NCBI RefSeq assembly: GCF_947179165.1
Contig: NC_077243.1
Location: 9,637,001-9,701,000, forward strand
DNA length: 64,000 nucleotides
Source of the DNA: Solanum dulcamara
Lineage: Eukaryota > Streptophyta > Magnoliopsida > Solanales > Solanaceae
Direction of reading: 5' to 3'
Shown: in pieces, positions 37,101 to 48,130 of the stretch
Numbering within the stretch: position 1 is the stretch's first letter
Layout of the letters: the number at the start of each line of letters is the position of its first letter
The notes under the pieces: model-generated
What the model was told of the DNA's origin: nothing
What the model saw: only the letters and a program-made list of their open reading frames with translations
Database searches by the model: none
Made by a program: the position numbers and the translations under genes

Positions 37101-40100
37101 AGGTATCAGATAACTCTATCCATCAAGGCTTGGACAAATGGAAAGAAATCACTAGTGTTTTGTCTCCGTTGGGATTTAAACCTACAATCTCATGGATTTG
37201 TACCCACTTCATCAATCATTAGGCCACACTCTTGGGTGCTATACTAAGTATTTTAAAGAGGGTATATGTTTAAAAAAATAGAGAATCAGTACTTCTCCGC
37301 TGATCAAAAAAGCTAGCATTATGTCAGATTATGAAACTGATCATTTAGTTCAAATTAACTTTTTATATGTGGCATATGGTGGTTGCAACACATCATTTTT
37401 CTCATATTTTCCAAGAAAATTTTGTTATTCTCAATTTTGCACCATATTTTGGAAGAGCAAAGGAAAACTATCCATCAACCTCAATATATATCTGCATCTA
37501 CCAAGTTACCATAAAAAACACATTAACAATGGAAGTATTGTATCAACTGCAGAAAAAAGGGAGAAAAAGCAAAGGAAAAAGAGTTCAAGATCTACTGTCT
37601 TTTGTTCATATTCACTACTTTCGATTTTGTACATAATATTTGATAATACATGCAATTTCAAGGAACTATGGATTGAAGTTTTATGATCTTACTAGGGTGA
37701 AGAGAAGGTTTGAATCTGAATCTCATAACCTATTTGGCCAAGTTTCATGATCTTACTAGGGTGAAGAAAAGATTTGAACCTGAGTTGTTTGGCCAAGCTG
37801 CTAGGAAACAAGAAGTGCCTATATTGTTTATAGTTAAAAAATCACTATTTTGGAGATATAAGGTGTTTGGTCAAGCTTTTATAAAAAATAAGTGATTCTA
37901 AATTGTAGCAGAAGCAATTTTCTTTTCTGCAGTTGGAAGGAAGTGGAAACTTGTAACTTCTCCTTGATAGTAGTAGCAAACAATCAATTCGTCATGAAAA
38001 CAGTACCCATACCAAAAATCAAATTTACAAACTATCCCTTCCCAATTCACTCAAGTTCTCCTTTCTTGCACCATCTCCTCCCAACCAAACTGTTCCCCCT
38101 TAATTTATATTTACAATTTAAATAAATAATAATGAAAAACTTAATTAATGCCTCAGACGAGAACAATTTAACATCATTTATCTATTTAACTAATACTAAG
38201 TGTGAAGTGAAAATTTTTTTTTTAACAAGTACTTTATGCAAAGTGAATCTTTACATGTCCTTTTTTCGTAATTTGACTTAAAAGCACTTTTTGGGAAGAT
38301 CAGTCAAACACAAAATTGTCGCTATATTGATAATGGATTTAGGGATCAAGATGACGAGGAAGAAGAGGGTCGGGAATGATCGACCTAGGATCAGATGGGG
38401 GAGTTTGACCACGGCTAGTGCTTTAGAGATGGGAGAGAAATTGAAGGACATGGGGGCCTGGAATAGTAGTGGGGATGCGAACAGTATGTGGGATAGGACG
38501 ACTAGTTGTATTAGGGTTGTAGCAAGGGAAGTGTTGGGAGTCTCGACAGGCAGTCGTAGTCGACATCAAGGGGACTGGTGGTGGAATGTAGAAGTGCAAG
38601 GGAAGGTGGAAGCAAAGAAAATGGCATACGCGAAGTTGATAGAAAGCACGGATGAGGTGGAGGAGTGGACGAATAAGGAACTTTATAAGATGGCGAAGAA
38701 GGAGGCGAAGTCGGCTGTTTCGACGGCAAAAACGATAGCTTTTGAACGCCTCTATGCTGAACTAGAAGAAAAAGGTGGGGATAGGAAATTGTTCAAGCTA
38801 GCCAGGGTGCGGGCGAGAAGGGAACGCGATGTGGACCAAGTGAAGTGTATTAAGGACGAGCATGGAAAAGTATTGGTAGAAGAGACTCTCATTAAACAGA
38901 GGTGGCAGTCATACTTCCATAAACTCTTGAATGACGTAGGGGACAGAGACTTTGTGTTGGGAGATTTGGAACATACAGAGAGGCGTCGCAATTTTGGATA
39001 TTGCAGGAGTATTAAGGTCGAAGAGGTTAAGGGTGCTGTTCGTAGGATGCGCTGGGGAAGAGCAACCGGACCTGACGAGATTCCTGGGGAATTTTGGAAG
39101 AGTGCCAGCTTGGTAGGTTTGGAGTGGCTGACTAGGTTATTTAATGTCATCTTTAAAACGGCAACGATGCCCGAAGAATGGAGGTCGAGTGTAATGATCC
39201 CTCTATACAAAAACAAAGGGGATATCCAGAGTTGCAACAACTATAGAGGTATCAAGTTACTAAGCCACACTATGAAAGTGTGGGAAAGAGTGGTGGAGAT
39301 GAGGGTGAGGAGAGGCGTGTCTATTTCAGAGAACCAGTTCGGATTTATGCCGGGACGCTCAACTACAGAAGCCATCCATCTTATGAGGAGACTGGTGGAG
39401 CAATATAGGGAGAGGAAGAGGGACTTGCATATGGTATTCATCGACTTAGAAAAGGCCTACGATAAAGTTCCAAGAGAGATACTATGGAAATGTTTGGAGG
39501 CTAAAGATGTACCTGTGGCATACATTAGGGTGATCAAGGACATGTATGAGGGAGCCAAAACCAGGGTAAGGACAGTAGGAGGGGACTCAGAGCATTTCCC
39601 AGTTGGGATGGGGTTGCATCAAGGATCAGCTCTAAGTCCATTTTTATTTGCCTTGGTAATGGATGCATTGACGCGACAAATTCAAGGTGGGGTGCCATGG
39701 TGTATGCTTTTCGCGGATGACATAGTCCTGATTGATGAGACTCGTAGTGGAGTTAATGCTAAGATGGAGGATTGGAGACATACCTTGGAGTCTAAAGGGT
39801 TTAAGCTGAGTATGACCAAGACTGAGTACTTAGAGTGCAAGTTTAGTGAGACACCTCACGAGGTTGGCGTGGAAGTTAAGCTTGGTGCCCAAGCTATTCA
39901 AAAGAGAAGTAGTTTCAAGTATCTTGGGTCTATCATGCAAGGCAGCGGGGAAATTGACGATGATGTCACACATCGTATTGGGGCAGCGTGGATGAAATGG
40001 AGGCTCGCTTCCGGAGTGCTATGCGATAAGAAGGTGCCACCACAACTTAAGGGCAAATTCTACAAAGTGGTGGTTAGACCGGCTATGTTGTATGGGGCAG

Positions 40101-40673
40101 AGTGTTGGCCAGTTAAGATCTCTCACATTCAAAAGATGAAAGTTGCCGAGATGAGAATGTTGAGATGGATGTGTGGTCACACCAAGAGCGACAGGATTAG
40201 AAATGAGGCTATTCGGGACAAGGTAGGAGTGGCCTCGGTGGAAGACAAGATGCGGGAAATGCGACTGAGATGGTTTGGGCATGTGAAGAGGAGAGACACA
40301 GATGACCCAGTGAGAAGGTGTGAGAGGTTGGCTATGGATGGCTACAGAAGAGGTAGGGGTAGGCCGAAGAAGTATTGGGGAGAGGTGATTAGACAGGACA
40401 TGGCTCAGTTACAGCTTACCGAGGACATGACCTTAGATAGGAGGCTGTGGAGGACCCACATTAGGGTAGAAGGCTAGTACATAGTATCGTTATTCTTCCC
40501 TATTCATAGGCGCACTAGCACATTACAATTCCTTGTACTCTCATTTCTGCTATTTCTGTTACTATTTATTGCTTTCAGTACTTTTGATTACTCTATTTTA
40601 TCTGTGATGCCTTCGTGATTTATTTTTCTATAGCGCTTTGAATTTTTTTTAACTTTATCTGACCCCCTTTTCC

Positions 40674-40710
<37 letters not shown>

Positions 40711-43700
40711 TGAGCCGAGGGTCTCTCGGAAACAGCCGTCCTACCTTGGTAGGAGTAAGGTCTGCGTACAATCTACCCTCCCCAGACCCCACGTTGTGGG
40801 ATTTCACTGGGTTGTTGTTGTTGTTGTTGTATTGATAAAAACACCTCTCAAATAATTTGGCCAGGCACAAATTGCTATTTTCCGTGGAACTTTTTCTGAA
40901 ACTCCATTTGAAAAGAAGCCATTTTAAAAAAAGTAGACGCTAGGCGAAAGCCAAGTTGGCCCTTGTTCAGATGGATAAATGTTGGGAAAATCCAGAAGAT
41001 ATTTTTAAGTGCTCCAATATATTAACTTTCTCACGTAGTCCCAACTCTTACAACTCCTTTTTTTTAATAAGGTAGTCCCAACTCATAGTCTCATACAACT
41101 CTTATGCACATTGGCAGACCATGTGATAAACATCAGTGAACAGATTCATTTATCCTAATCTAGAAAAAAGTTTAGAATTTTGACTTTCAAATACTGATGA
41201 AAGAAACAGCCGAGGACAGAACACCGTAAGTGCAGTTTTAGAAGCCTTGCGTGGCTGCTTGGCCATGCTGAAGTAATGAATGGCATAAGCACAGAAGCCA
41301 TAATGACATCTATGGGGTCACCAACTATGAAGAATACGTGATTGTTTTTATTATTGAGAAGTCAGCAATAGCAAAAAAGCTAAGCAACAGCAGAAGCTAG
41401 CAAATATGTTGAGCATCTACCATAGGTCAATACCTGAAAAAGAGCTTTTGACAAATTTGGAATTGCTAGCAGCAGTTGGCGTGTCTGTTCCTTGTTTTGT
41501 GTACACATTGCCTGCCATCAGAATTACAATAATCATGTCAAGGCGTCAAGCAGTTATCCACGAAAGTCGAGGATCACATACATTGATTGACACTATAATA
41601 AAGGAAATAATCTGCTAGGATAAGACCATTTAGCTAGTTAATTTCGATACCTCCGGCCATAAGAGTAGTTTGTATTGTTTCTGTTACTTCTAGCATAACT
41701 TAGCAGAATGTCTTTGAAAGCTACTTGAAGTTTGCTTTTTTTTCTTATTCATACTCCAAGTTTGTCTCTAGGTTATAATTCTGCAGCAATATTCAAGAAG
41801 GACGAAATATCATGAATAGGAGAAGGTTTTAATCAACATCCTTACCTTAAACTCAGACATAACATCATTCAGTTGGCTCCTAGACAATTTGGAAATATGT
41901 AATGTTAAAGGATCTACTCCAGACTGACTGAATGAGCTGCCACTCTGAGAAGCTCCAAGAGCCCCCGCCATAACGGCTGCAGCAGTCATAGCTACTGGCA
42001 TGCCTAATGGCTGCTGATGTGCAGAATCCACAGGGACAGCTGATCCCCCAATGTGCTTTTTGGGATCTAATAAGACATTACCATAGAAGAAGTTAGATTC
42101 TAATATTCCAAAGAGAGAAAGGAAAAACTAATTGATGATATGAATCTCATGCCCCCTCTCTTTTGCCTATTGGAAAAGAAAGGGTGAAAAAAAGATGTGA
42201 AATTGAAACACACCAGCATTCGCGACCATGCCAGGTCCGCCGCGACCCTGTATAGAAAAGAAACATGGTCAATTGAATAGATTTTTATTTCAAATTAGAA
42301 AAAGTAGCATTTGAAGAGAGTATAAGTTTGTTTTCCTTTCTCTTTCCTCGACAGGTTCAATAAAGTATTTGCTTGAGTCAGAAAAAGTGATGTCCAGAAA
42401 AAAAATATGATAATAATTCACAAATGAAGTTCTCTCACAATATTTATGCTTCCGCCATCTTTGTCCAGAGGAGTTTGAATATGAAGAAGTACTCCTTTCA
42501 TCCTAATTAAGGAACTGTATTCTGTTTGGGCATAACTGTTAAGGTAACAGCTGAAGTTTTGAGGTATTCAACTGAAAGTAGGTCCAAAAAAGTACATGAA
42601 GATAACTTGTTAAAGAATTTGGACTTTAGTTTAGTATAGAAGTGGGAGAATGCACCTTTTTTTACAACAAAAGAACAAAAAATTGAATGTTGTAGATTGC
42701 AGGCCTTGACTCAAGTTTACACATTAACACGAGCAAGAGCCTTCTTTATTCAGCTAACCGGGTTGAAATTATTCAGTAGTTAACTGTGATTTGGGGTGCA
42801 AACAGGACAGTTCCTGCTACATTTGGCAGCAAAACATAACGCATCTGACTTGCGGCAAGGAACAATCGAAGATATGAGAAGAAGTTGGCTATGTGGAAAA
42901 GCAGTACTTATCCATGGGGGAAGATTAACACTGATCTATTGGGTAGCACCCCGAGGCATTGGTCTAGAGGTAAGAGTGCATCCCGTGACATGTGGATTAG
43001 GTAGCTAAAATGTTAAAGCATAAGACCCCAGATCTAACGTCTTTAACAAGGGTGAAAGCCAGTGATGTTAGTGTTGGATATCTAGAAAGAAGAAGTTCAT
43101 CTCCCACAGAAGCTAATGTAATGCCAAATCCACCTTGCATGAAATTTAAGCATTTTTATAATTCCACCAACACAACCATGACTATGTTGAAATAGCCAGT
43201 CATTGAGTAGTATAAAACCAATAACCTTTGCTTGAGACATGCAGCTCAAATAAGCAGGAAAGCAGCTGTTCAATCCAGCGACAAGAAACTAAAAGAACAG
43301 CTAATGAAAGAAACACACTAAGTAATTTTTGCTAAGGACACTCATAAGAAAAATGGCTAAGGGTGTCTAAATATCTTACCTGTTCACGATTTCTGTCAGA
43401 ATTTTTATCATTTTCAGCAAAATCAACTCTTAGCTGCCGTCCATTTATCTCGTAACCCTGAAGGTTGCGACGAGCACTCAAGGAAGTCTCTTCATCCTTG
43501 TATTCACAGAATCCATAACCTTTTGGTTTCCCAGTTTCTCTATCAATCACTAATCTGAGGCAAAGAAACTGAAAGAATGAAAAGATGGAAATGCTAGGTA
43601 GAGTCGTCCAAATAAGAGAGAGGAAGAGGGGGGGGGATCATCTCTTATCAGATGAACTCAAATCCTTCCCAGTGAACAGATTTTTTTCAACCAACTGCAG

Positions 43701-44844
43701 TAAAAACTTAAAACATTCATTTTTATAGAGAACTAAAAATGATATAAGGTTCTCAAACCGTCAAGTTTACTCTATCCATTAGTCACCTCAAATCCTCAAT
43801 CAGCAAAACAACATCTACATGGATCCATTACCGGATAATCAGCATTACAAAACACCGAATTTGTGATGACAAGATCAAAAGAGTATTGTTGTGAATAGGC
43901 CAGACAGGCGACCAAGTTGAAGTGATTGGTCCAGGGGATGATTTACGCAAGAGCCAAAGATGAAACAGCCCAGCAAATTGTTATTGAACTATGTTTGGGA
44001 TCGTGGTAGACAAAAGGGTGTTGAAAGGCTATTTGACAAGCTAAGAAGAAATATAGTTGCTACATAAGTAGTGCTCTGTAGTATAAAGAGGTTTATGCAA
44101 ATTGTTAAGAGAATTCTTTGTCCTACTCATCCCCGTTCTGTCTGGCATGTCACCCCCTTCTTCTAGCATCTTATCCCATTCTTTGTTACTGTTTCACCTT
44201 CTTTGTTACTGTTTCTTTTCTCAGTTTTCATATTGTAGTTTCCCTATTTCAGTTCGTTAAATACAATCATCTTCCCTGTTGTTGAGTATTTATAGTAGCG
44301 TTTTACTACAACTATTACATATACTAGATACGTTAGTGCACTTGTAAGTTGGAAACTCGCAGCAGTACAACCTCCTCTACATCCCGCTACGGAAAACCAA
44401 AGGAGCTGCTTTAACTAAATAAAAGATAAAACTATTTCTGAGTAAAATAAGGGAGAAGACAGAGAAAATAAACTGACCTGAAGGAAACAACTGGTCCAAC
44501 TTCCTCACAGATTTGAATTAGTTGCTCTTCAGTAGCATCATATGGTATATTCCCAACTACATAACCCATAAATAAATCCAAAATTACATACAAATTCTGC
44601 TAATATCTTACCACCAGTCCTCATATACAAAAATACAAACAGAAGCAACGTAAATTGGACCGAATTACCAACACCCAATATGCCCAATTGGTTAAAGTTT
44701 CAATCTTTTCAACTAATTAAGCAATACTTGGTGGAATTACACTAACCCACATAGAATTTCATAAAACCAATTGATAGATAAAGAGAATTAGGGGAAAATA
44801 TACTAACCAAATACGCAGCGACGCTGAGAATCAGAAGTGGCCAT
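34142..44844 (-). CDS. CSTF64: Cleavage stimulation factor subunit CstF-64, 10 exons
   Basis: The CDS joins 44808-44844, 44478-44556, 43380-43554, 42214-42247, 41846-42066, 41434-41511, 36009-36044, 35223-35654, 34587-34886 and 34142-34279, giving 509 residues; all ten junctions agree in phase. Residues 8-86 form one RRM with RNP2 (CVFVGNI) and RNP1 (KGYGFCEY). The hinge that binds CstF-77 and symplekin is about 145-225 ([42 protein letters not shown]). A Gln/Pro-rich middle follows (about 221-460). The last 45 residues form the conserved C-terminal helical domain ([22 protein letters not shown]). CstF-64 binds the G/U-rich element downstream of poly(A) sites in nuclear 3'-end processing. Exons 4 (34 nt) and 7 (36 nt) are tiny. 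Intron 6 is 5.4 kb and carries a SINE, a MITE-like element and an RTE LINE. Confidence 0.92.
35932..35972. repeat. (TA)n-(GA)n compound microsatellite
   Basis: About 11 TA units are followed by about 8 GA units in CstF-64 intron 7, just downstream of the 36-nt exon 7 in the direction of transcription. Confidence 0.95.
36869..37239 (-). mobile_element. SolS SINE with an internally duplicated body
   Basis: On the minus strand the head GCACCCAAGAGTGTGGCCTA is followed by a B-box-like GGTTTAAATCCCAAC and a body ending GGCCCGGACACCAT. The 151-bp 3' body is present twice in tandem (about 36881-37031 and 37032-37182) with few differences. Flanks TATCCTAAGCATTT (36855-36868) and TATACTAAGTATTT (37240-37253) are a 14-bp target duplication with two mismatches. 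It lies in CstF-64 intron 6. Confidence 0.85.
37681..37785. repeat. Direct repeat of about 40 bp, 65 bp apart
   Basis: A segment containing ATGATCTTACTAGGGTGAAG occurs at about 37682 and again at about 37747, with similar downstream bases. It borders the MITE-like element hosting the LINE and may mark a local duplication there. Confidence 0.7.
37787..40965. mobile_element. MITE-like element split by the RTE LINE
   Basis: Sequence on both sides of the LINE (37787-38333 and 40839-40965) has the TTTGGCCAAGC-type ends and AAGTGNTTTT-like interior also seen in the MOS1 leader intron. The left end has TTTGGCCAAGCTGC; the right end has GCGAAAGCCAAGTTGGCCC. The precise borders and target duplication are not resolved. 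Confidence 0.5.
38334..40829 (+). mobile_element. RTE-clade LINE, 5'-truncated, with open reverse transcriptase frame
   Basis: An exact 9-bp target duplication TATTGATAA flanks the insert (38325-38333 and 40830-40838). The frame is open from the left border to the stop at 40475-40477, about 714 codons. It starts after the endonuclease domain ([14 protein letters not shown]...), then has reverse transcriptase motifs: [30 protein letters not shown] and the catalytic FADD ([12 protein letters not shown]). A C-terminal part follows ([20 protein letters not shown]). The 3' end has a long T tract (about 40674-40709), the TS-SINE-like module and (TTG)n. Without the endonuclease it cannot be autonomous. 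It lies antisense to CstF-64 in intron 6. Confidence 0.93.
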
Positions 44845-46313
44845 AATTGTTAAAAGTTGAAGAAGGTGGTGAAGCTCGAGTGATTCAGCTTCATCTTTTC
44901 CCTCTGATATAACCAAGCGTATCCGGTGATTTTTGGTGAATGAATTGTTCCTCGGGTCAAGCGTATCGGTCGAGCCGCTTAATGTATTGTTACTTTTTTA
45001 TTTCTGGCAAGTTTGGTTATAGATTATAGGGTATAATATTTATTTTTTAAAAAAAAAATATTATATCCATAAGTTCTAAAAAAATTATCTAAACTACACA
45101 TAAATTTGTATTATCATATTATAATGATAATGTTGTATTAAAAAATAATCTTATAACATAATTGATAACAATCAACAAAAACGAAAACAACAATATGAAC
45201 AAGAATAATACATTAATCGCATACTCATATGGGATAGAGATGTTATTTAATGATGTTGGTTGGCATGTTCTTCGTCTCATTTTATGTGACACCATTTGAT
45301 TTGGCACGATATTTAAGAAAAAAAGAAAGATTTTTGAAAATTGTGGTCTAAAACAATTATTAGATATTTTTGTGATTGTAAATTATTTTATTAAGGATAA
45401 AAATAAAATTTTATAATTAAATTATTATTAATTATAATAAAGTAATATTTTTTTGAGACAAACTAAAAAGAAAAGGTTATCACATAAAATAAAATGGGAC
45501 AAGAAAATAATTATTAATGGGGTTGGTTGACATTGACATGTTATTAGTTATTAATGGAGTTGATTGGCTGATAAATCTTAGTTGAGACTAATAAATTATT
45601 GTTTCTTTTGTAAAATATAAAAGTTCGAAGTAATTTTAATTCTTTCAAATTCTAGAATTTTACCCAAATATTAAAATTTTCTAGTATTGAAAAATTTAAA
45701 TTATTTGCCAAATAATGTTAAATAGTATGGCAAAACACTAATTTCTAAAAAAAAAATCAAACATATTTAAAAATATTTGTGGTCAAACGATACCTAAATA
45801 ATGTAGAAGAAAATTTTCAATTATTTAATAGCAGTAGAAGTTTTTGGGGTATAATCAAAGATATTTTAGTAAATTCAATAACTATATAATATTGAAAGAG
45901 ATAATTGAGAGAGTTGTGTGTATTCATTTCTCAAAGAAAATGGCTTTTTTATAGACGAATTTCTTTGTTTTGACACAGAGGAAAAAGTGGAGGTGGGTCC
46001 CACTTGCATGGTAAAAAGTGGGGTGGTTTCCACTTGCACATGGACATCCACCATCTCCATATTTTACAACAATTTTCTCTTTGTTTGTGTGTTATTAATA
46101 AAAAGCTAGCCAAAGTTTATTCATTTCATTAATTTTTTTTACAAAACTTAAACTCTTTATTTTTATTAGACTTACATATGTTTCCATGCAATTTTTTATC
46201 AGTATATAAAAAAATGAGATCTATTTTATTTTACACTTTTTTCAATAATATATAATCCTCTGATAAATGATTTTTCTTTAAGATCTACAAAAGTGTTGGA
46301 AAGAAAAGAAAAG
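44845..46313. other. CstF-64 upstream region and AT-rich spacer
   Basis: This holds the CstF-64 promoter and leader (first few hundred bases beyond 44844), then very AT-rich DNA. I saw no gene in it. Confidence 0.5.
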
Positions 46314-46323
46314 GTCAGAAATA

Positions 46324-47018
46324 GGGGTGCTCACGGTTCGGTTTGGATCGGTTTTTAATTAAAAAATAACCAAACCAATTGAGTCGGTTTTTCAAATTGT
46401 CAAATCAAACCAAATCAACGATATCGGTTTTTACTATTCGGTTTTTATCGGTTTTTATCGGTTTTTATCGGTTTTTTCGGTTTTTGTCGGTTTTTAAAAT
46501 ACCTTGTAGTCACTATTTGAATAAACAGAAAATAAATTTCAAAAGTATTTTCTTATTATAAATTTCATTGTAGCCAGTAGCTACTAGCCAAGATTGACGC
46601 ATACATGTTTAATAATAGAGAATGACTCACCTAAAGTTTTACTATTTGTAATTGTGAGTAGTTTTTCTGTGTATGAAGTCTATATTTTATTTATTTTTAC
46701 TTTATTTAGTATAATTCAAAAGAATGGCCCAAGATCAAAAATATAAAAAATCAATATAAATTGTATTTTTTTCATAAAAAAATTAAAATACACACACATA
46801 TATATACAAATTTAATATTTAAAATATGTATATATAAAGTCGGTTTGGTTCGTTTTTTTTGATTTTTTTTAGACTTGAAACCAAAACCAAACCAAATATA
46901 GTCGGTTTTTAAATTTAAAAACCAAACCAAATCAAACCAAATAAATGTCGGGTTTTTTTTCCGGTTTGGTTTGGTTATCGATTTGGTTCGGTTTTTTGAT
47001 TTTTCGTGTTCAGCCCTA
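46324..47018. mobile_element. Mutator-type MITE
   Basis: It is flanked by an exact 10-bp duplication GTCAGAAATA (46314-46323 and 47019-47028), or 9 bp if the first base is coincidental. The ends GGGGTGCTCACG and, from the right, AGGGCTGAACACG pair imperfectly. Within about 200 bp of each end are CGGTTTTT/CGGTTTGGTTTGG tracts and, towards the middle, their complement AACCAAACC. It appears to belong to the same kind of element as 25114-25748. Confidence 0.78.
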
Positions 47019-47597
47019 GTCAGAAATATTCTTCAACTTTCATTTATTAACTAACTTTGTTGTTTGTTATATTATTTCGCTATTTATAACTCTATATTCG
47101 TAAAATTTATCACCCGTATTTTTAATTGGATGAAAAAATTTAAATCGGACCAAATTACTCGAAAAAGAAAAATGCCTCTATTCTAATTCGTCCTGACCCA
47201 ACTAATAAACATTACCCAAATAAATATACCTGGTCCTTTTATATGTATTCTCTCAAAATTTAATAATAATAAATAATTTTAATAAAATATTAATTAGATA
47301 GCAAGAATTTCATGTTTCCGAGTAGACTGAATATCATAAATGATTTTCAAATAAAAGAAGCAAATAATAGCAATAACAATGTTTTTTTATATAAAGAACC
47401 TCCAATAAACAAAAATAATTTGGGATTACTTTCAATAAAACGTGAATAATAATTTCACATTCAATAGACAATTAAGTCTCACTTCTCCATAACTTTAAAG
47501 ATACATGAATAAAATATTAGGATCATGCTTGCTATTTTTTAGAGCACCTTGAGAATAGGACCTGCTGCACAGTATTAAAAAAATACTTTGATCTTAG

Positions 47598-48114
47598 TGT
47601 CACGGACTTAAATTTCAATTAAGACTTTTGTACGGTACTTGATAATTTACTCACGAATCTTTCACGATCTTGTAAGCTCAAGTAAACTTTTAAGACTAGA
47701 TCGTTAAGGAAATGCTAAATTGTAAGAAAGACAAGAAAGTTTTTATAAAAAAGGCTTTTGTATTGCTTTTGAAAAAATGTTTGATTGCTTGATGATCTTC
47801 TACAAATGAATGCCCCTCTATTTATACTACTCCTAAGAGGCCTAAGAGTAAATAAAATTTACTATACAAGTCCTTCCAAATTTACAAAGAAGTCCATACT
47901 CTAAAACTCTCCACACACTCTAGAGAATTCCAAGTCTTTCAAGACTTCTCTACAAGCTTCTACAAGAATCTAGAGTCTTGCACTAACTTCTCCAAGACTC
48001 TAAGTTCTTCTACCTTCTTCAAGAATTCTCTTGGATATTCTAGAGCCTTATATTAACCTCTCCAAGACTCCAGCTCTTTCCCCCATCCTCATGATCAAGT
48101 GGCGGGTCATGACA
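47598..48114 (-). mobile_element. Probable solo LTR or small LTR element
   Basis: On the minus strand it begins TGTCATGACCCGCCACTTG and ends AAGTCCGTGACA, the TG...CA form of an LTR (517 bp). The tetranucleotide TTAG flanks both sides (47594-47597 and 48115-48118). The interior is an irregular CTTCTAGA/AAGACTC-rich repeat with no coding capacity. I see no primer-binding site or partner LTR. Confidence 0.55.
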
Positions 48115-48130
48115 TTAGGCTCCCAAAATA

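Noticed and set aside
36784..37222. Plus-strand frames of 109 and 72 codons with repeated [12 protein letters not shown] segments
   Set aside because: They are translations of the duplicated SINE body.
41406..41618. 70-codon plus-strand frame in the CstF-64 region
   Set aside because: It is the complement of CstF-64 exon 6 (41434-41511), whose minus-strand reading gives conserved hinge sequence with matching phase.
42780..43200. Possible SINE in CstF-64 intron 3 (GGTCTAGAGGTAAGAGTGCA resembles a tRNA-like A box)
   Set aside because: No convincing B box, tail or target duplication could be found.
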